This document shows positions 17,341-17,959 of a stretch of DNA of 17,959 nucleotides, piece by piece. The notes under the pieces are model-generated. The model made no database searches, was not told the DNA's origin, and saw only the letters and a list, made by a program, of their open reading frames with translations. The number at the start of each line of letters is the position of its first letter. Positions within the stretch are counted from its first letter, which is position 1. The translations under genes were made by a program, and so were the position numbers. This stretch comes from Gymnopilus junonius (lineage: Eukaryota; Basidiomycota; Agaricomycetes; Agaricales; Galerinaceae), in the NCBI GenBank assembly GCA_015501075.1, contig JADNYJ010000624.1:1-17959 (forward strand), written 5' to 3'.

Positions 17341-17959
17341 ATATTTAGCATGGTTCAGATGTTCATCAGATGGGTTCACAGTGAACTTAGCCATCTGTGT
17401 TACAGCAAAGGCTATGTCGGGTCGTGTTCCTAGCATTAAATATAGCAGGGAACTGATCACCGATTGATACTCTGACCAAAGTGAAGCCGAACTCATGCCT
17501 GTAAAGGGTTCTGGCTTATACCCGGTAGGTAATGGAGTCTGTCCTGCTTTTGCATTTGTCATTCCGAAGCATATAAGAATCTTATTAAGGTACAGCATTT
17601 GATCGATGTAGGTCTTGCCTTTTATGTACCTGATTCTCATGCAGAGAAACTCCTGACATACACCTAGGTCTCGACATTCCTATGCAGTCATAAATAACTG
17701 CTTCTTTTGTTGGACTAATTTGGTGTTAGGACCTGTGACAATAATATCATCAACATATGCCAACATAATGACAAGGGTCCCATTGCTATGTCTTGCAACA
17801 AATATGCCAGCATCAGCATATAGGCATGTGAAACCAAGCTCTTTAAGGGAGTGATCAAGTTCAGACCACCATGCACATGTGGCTTGTTTTAGCCCATAGA
17901 TAGCTTTGAGCAGGCAGAGTACTTTCTTCTCTGTCCTTTATGGTAAAGCCATCAGGCTG

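Larger units (their letters stand above)
15754..17959 (-). mobile_element. Ty1/copia retrotransposon, 3' part, runs off the window
   Basis: On the minus strand the order is reverse transcriptase, RNase H, polypurine tract, LTR, which is the 3' half of a Ty1/copia (Pseudoviridae-type) element. The 5' LTR, gag, protease and integrase would lie beyond 17959. The element is interrupted by a 602-bp hAT insertion. Several frame breaks and stops show that it is a dead copy. Confidence 0.85.
16182..17959 (-). pseudogene. copia pol fragment: reverse transcriptase and RNase H, decayed
   Basis: Seen: AIYGLKQATCAWWSELDHSL and AYVDDIIVTGPNTK (YVDD active-site motif at 17757-17743) belong to the RVT_2 domain. 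An in-frame TAG at 17682-17680 is followed by MRIRYIKGKTYIDQMLYL and LLYLMLGTRPDIAFAV. After the hAT insertion the RNase H region appears: HYLVGTCNYAL, LYAYCDAS, STMAEYMALSDCARDCAW, KHIEIRYHYIREQIELG and DKNVADMFTKNLG, with the stop at 16184-16182. Known: these blocks are in the standard copia order and the reading is normally one polyprotein. Frame breaks occur near 17925, 16640, 16545 and 16370. The product would not be functional. Recent copies elsewhere in the same genome would show which breaks are old. Confidence 0.85.

Noticed and set aside
17151..17467. Repetitive peptides rich in AKP / LGLA in several frames
   Set aside because: They are translations of the GCC-rich subterminal repeats of the hAT element, not a gene.

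Overview
The window looks like nuclear DNA of a mushroom-forming basidiomycete (Agaricomycete). The genes are interrupted by short GT-AG introns of about 43-94 bases with CTNAC-like branch sites. The recognisable families (an expanded F-box family, BTB proteins, MYND-finger proteins, 2-oxoglutarate/Fe(II) oxygenases, Ty1/copia and hAT elements) are typical of such genomes. No bacterial operon, rRNA gene, convincing tRNA gene or CRISPR array is present. The organism call is inferred from gene families and intron style only.

Layout from left to right. Positions 1-627 (minus) hold the 5' part of a 2OG-Fe(II) oxygenase gene with a TATA box upstream; it has one apparent frameshift. Positions 728-2020 contain little, except a possible truncated bZIP-like reading (plus) that shares a near-repeat with a site 1 kb away. 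Positions 2360-6104 (minus) hold a degenerate tandem family of small intron-rich genes of unknown function. One member (3691-4345) can be read as a phase-consistent four-exon gene for 154 residues, and two more relatives lie at 13719-14408. Positions 6844-7852 (plus) are a MYND zinc-finger gene broken by several frameshifts. Positions 7956-9644 (minus) are an intact single-exon F-box gene. Positions 9700-11037 have no gene I can name. Positions 11038-12938 (minus) are a BTB-domain gene with a TATA box, two introns and one frameshift.

From 15000 on the DNA is repeat-rich. There is an AT-rich boundary, a 170-bp tandem duplication, then a 367-bp LTR (15754-16120), a polypurine tract and the 3' half of a decayed Ty1/copia pol gene on the minus strand that runs off the window. 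A 602-bp non-autonomous hAT element (16731-17332), with 21-bp terminal inverted repeats and a perfect 8-bp target duplication, is nested in the RNase H region of that pol gene.

The genes do not form an obvious pathway. The two intact-looking regulatory types (F-box and BTB) are both potential ubiquitin-ligase adaptors, but their adjacency may be chance. The least explained item is the repeated small-gene family at 2360-6104 and 13719-14408. Several otherwise coding-like genes carry single-base frameshifts, so either pseudogenisation or residual assembly indels must be kept in mind.
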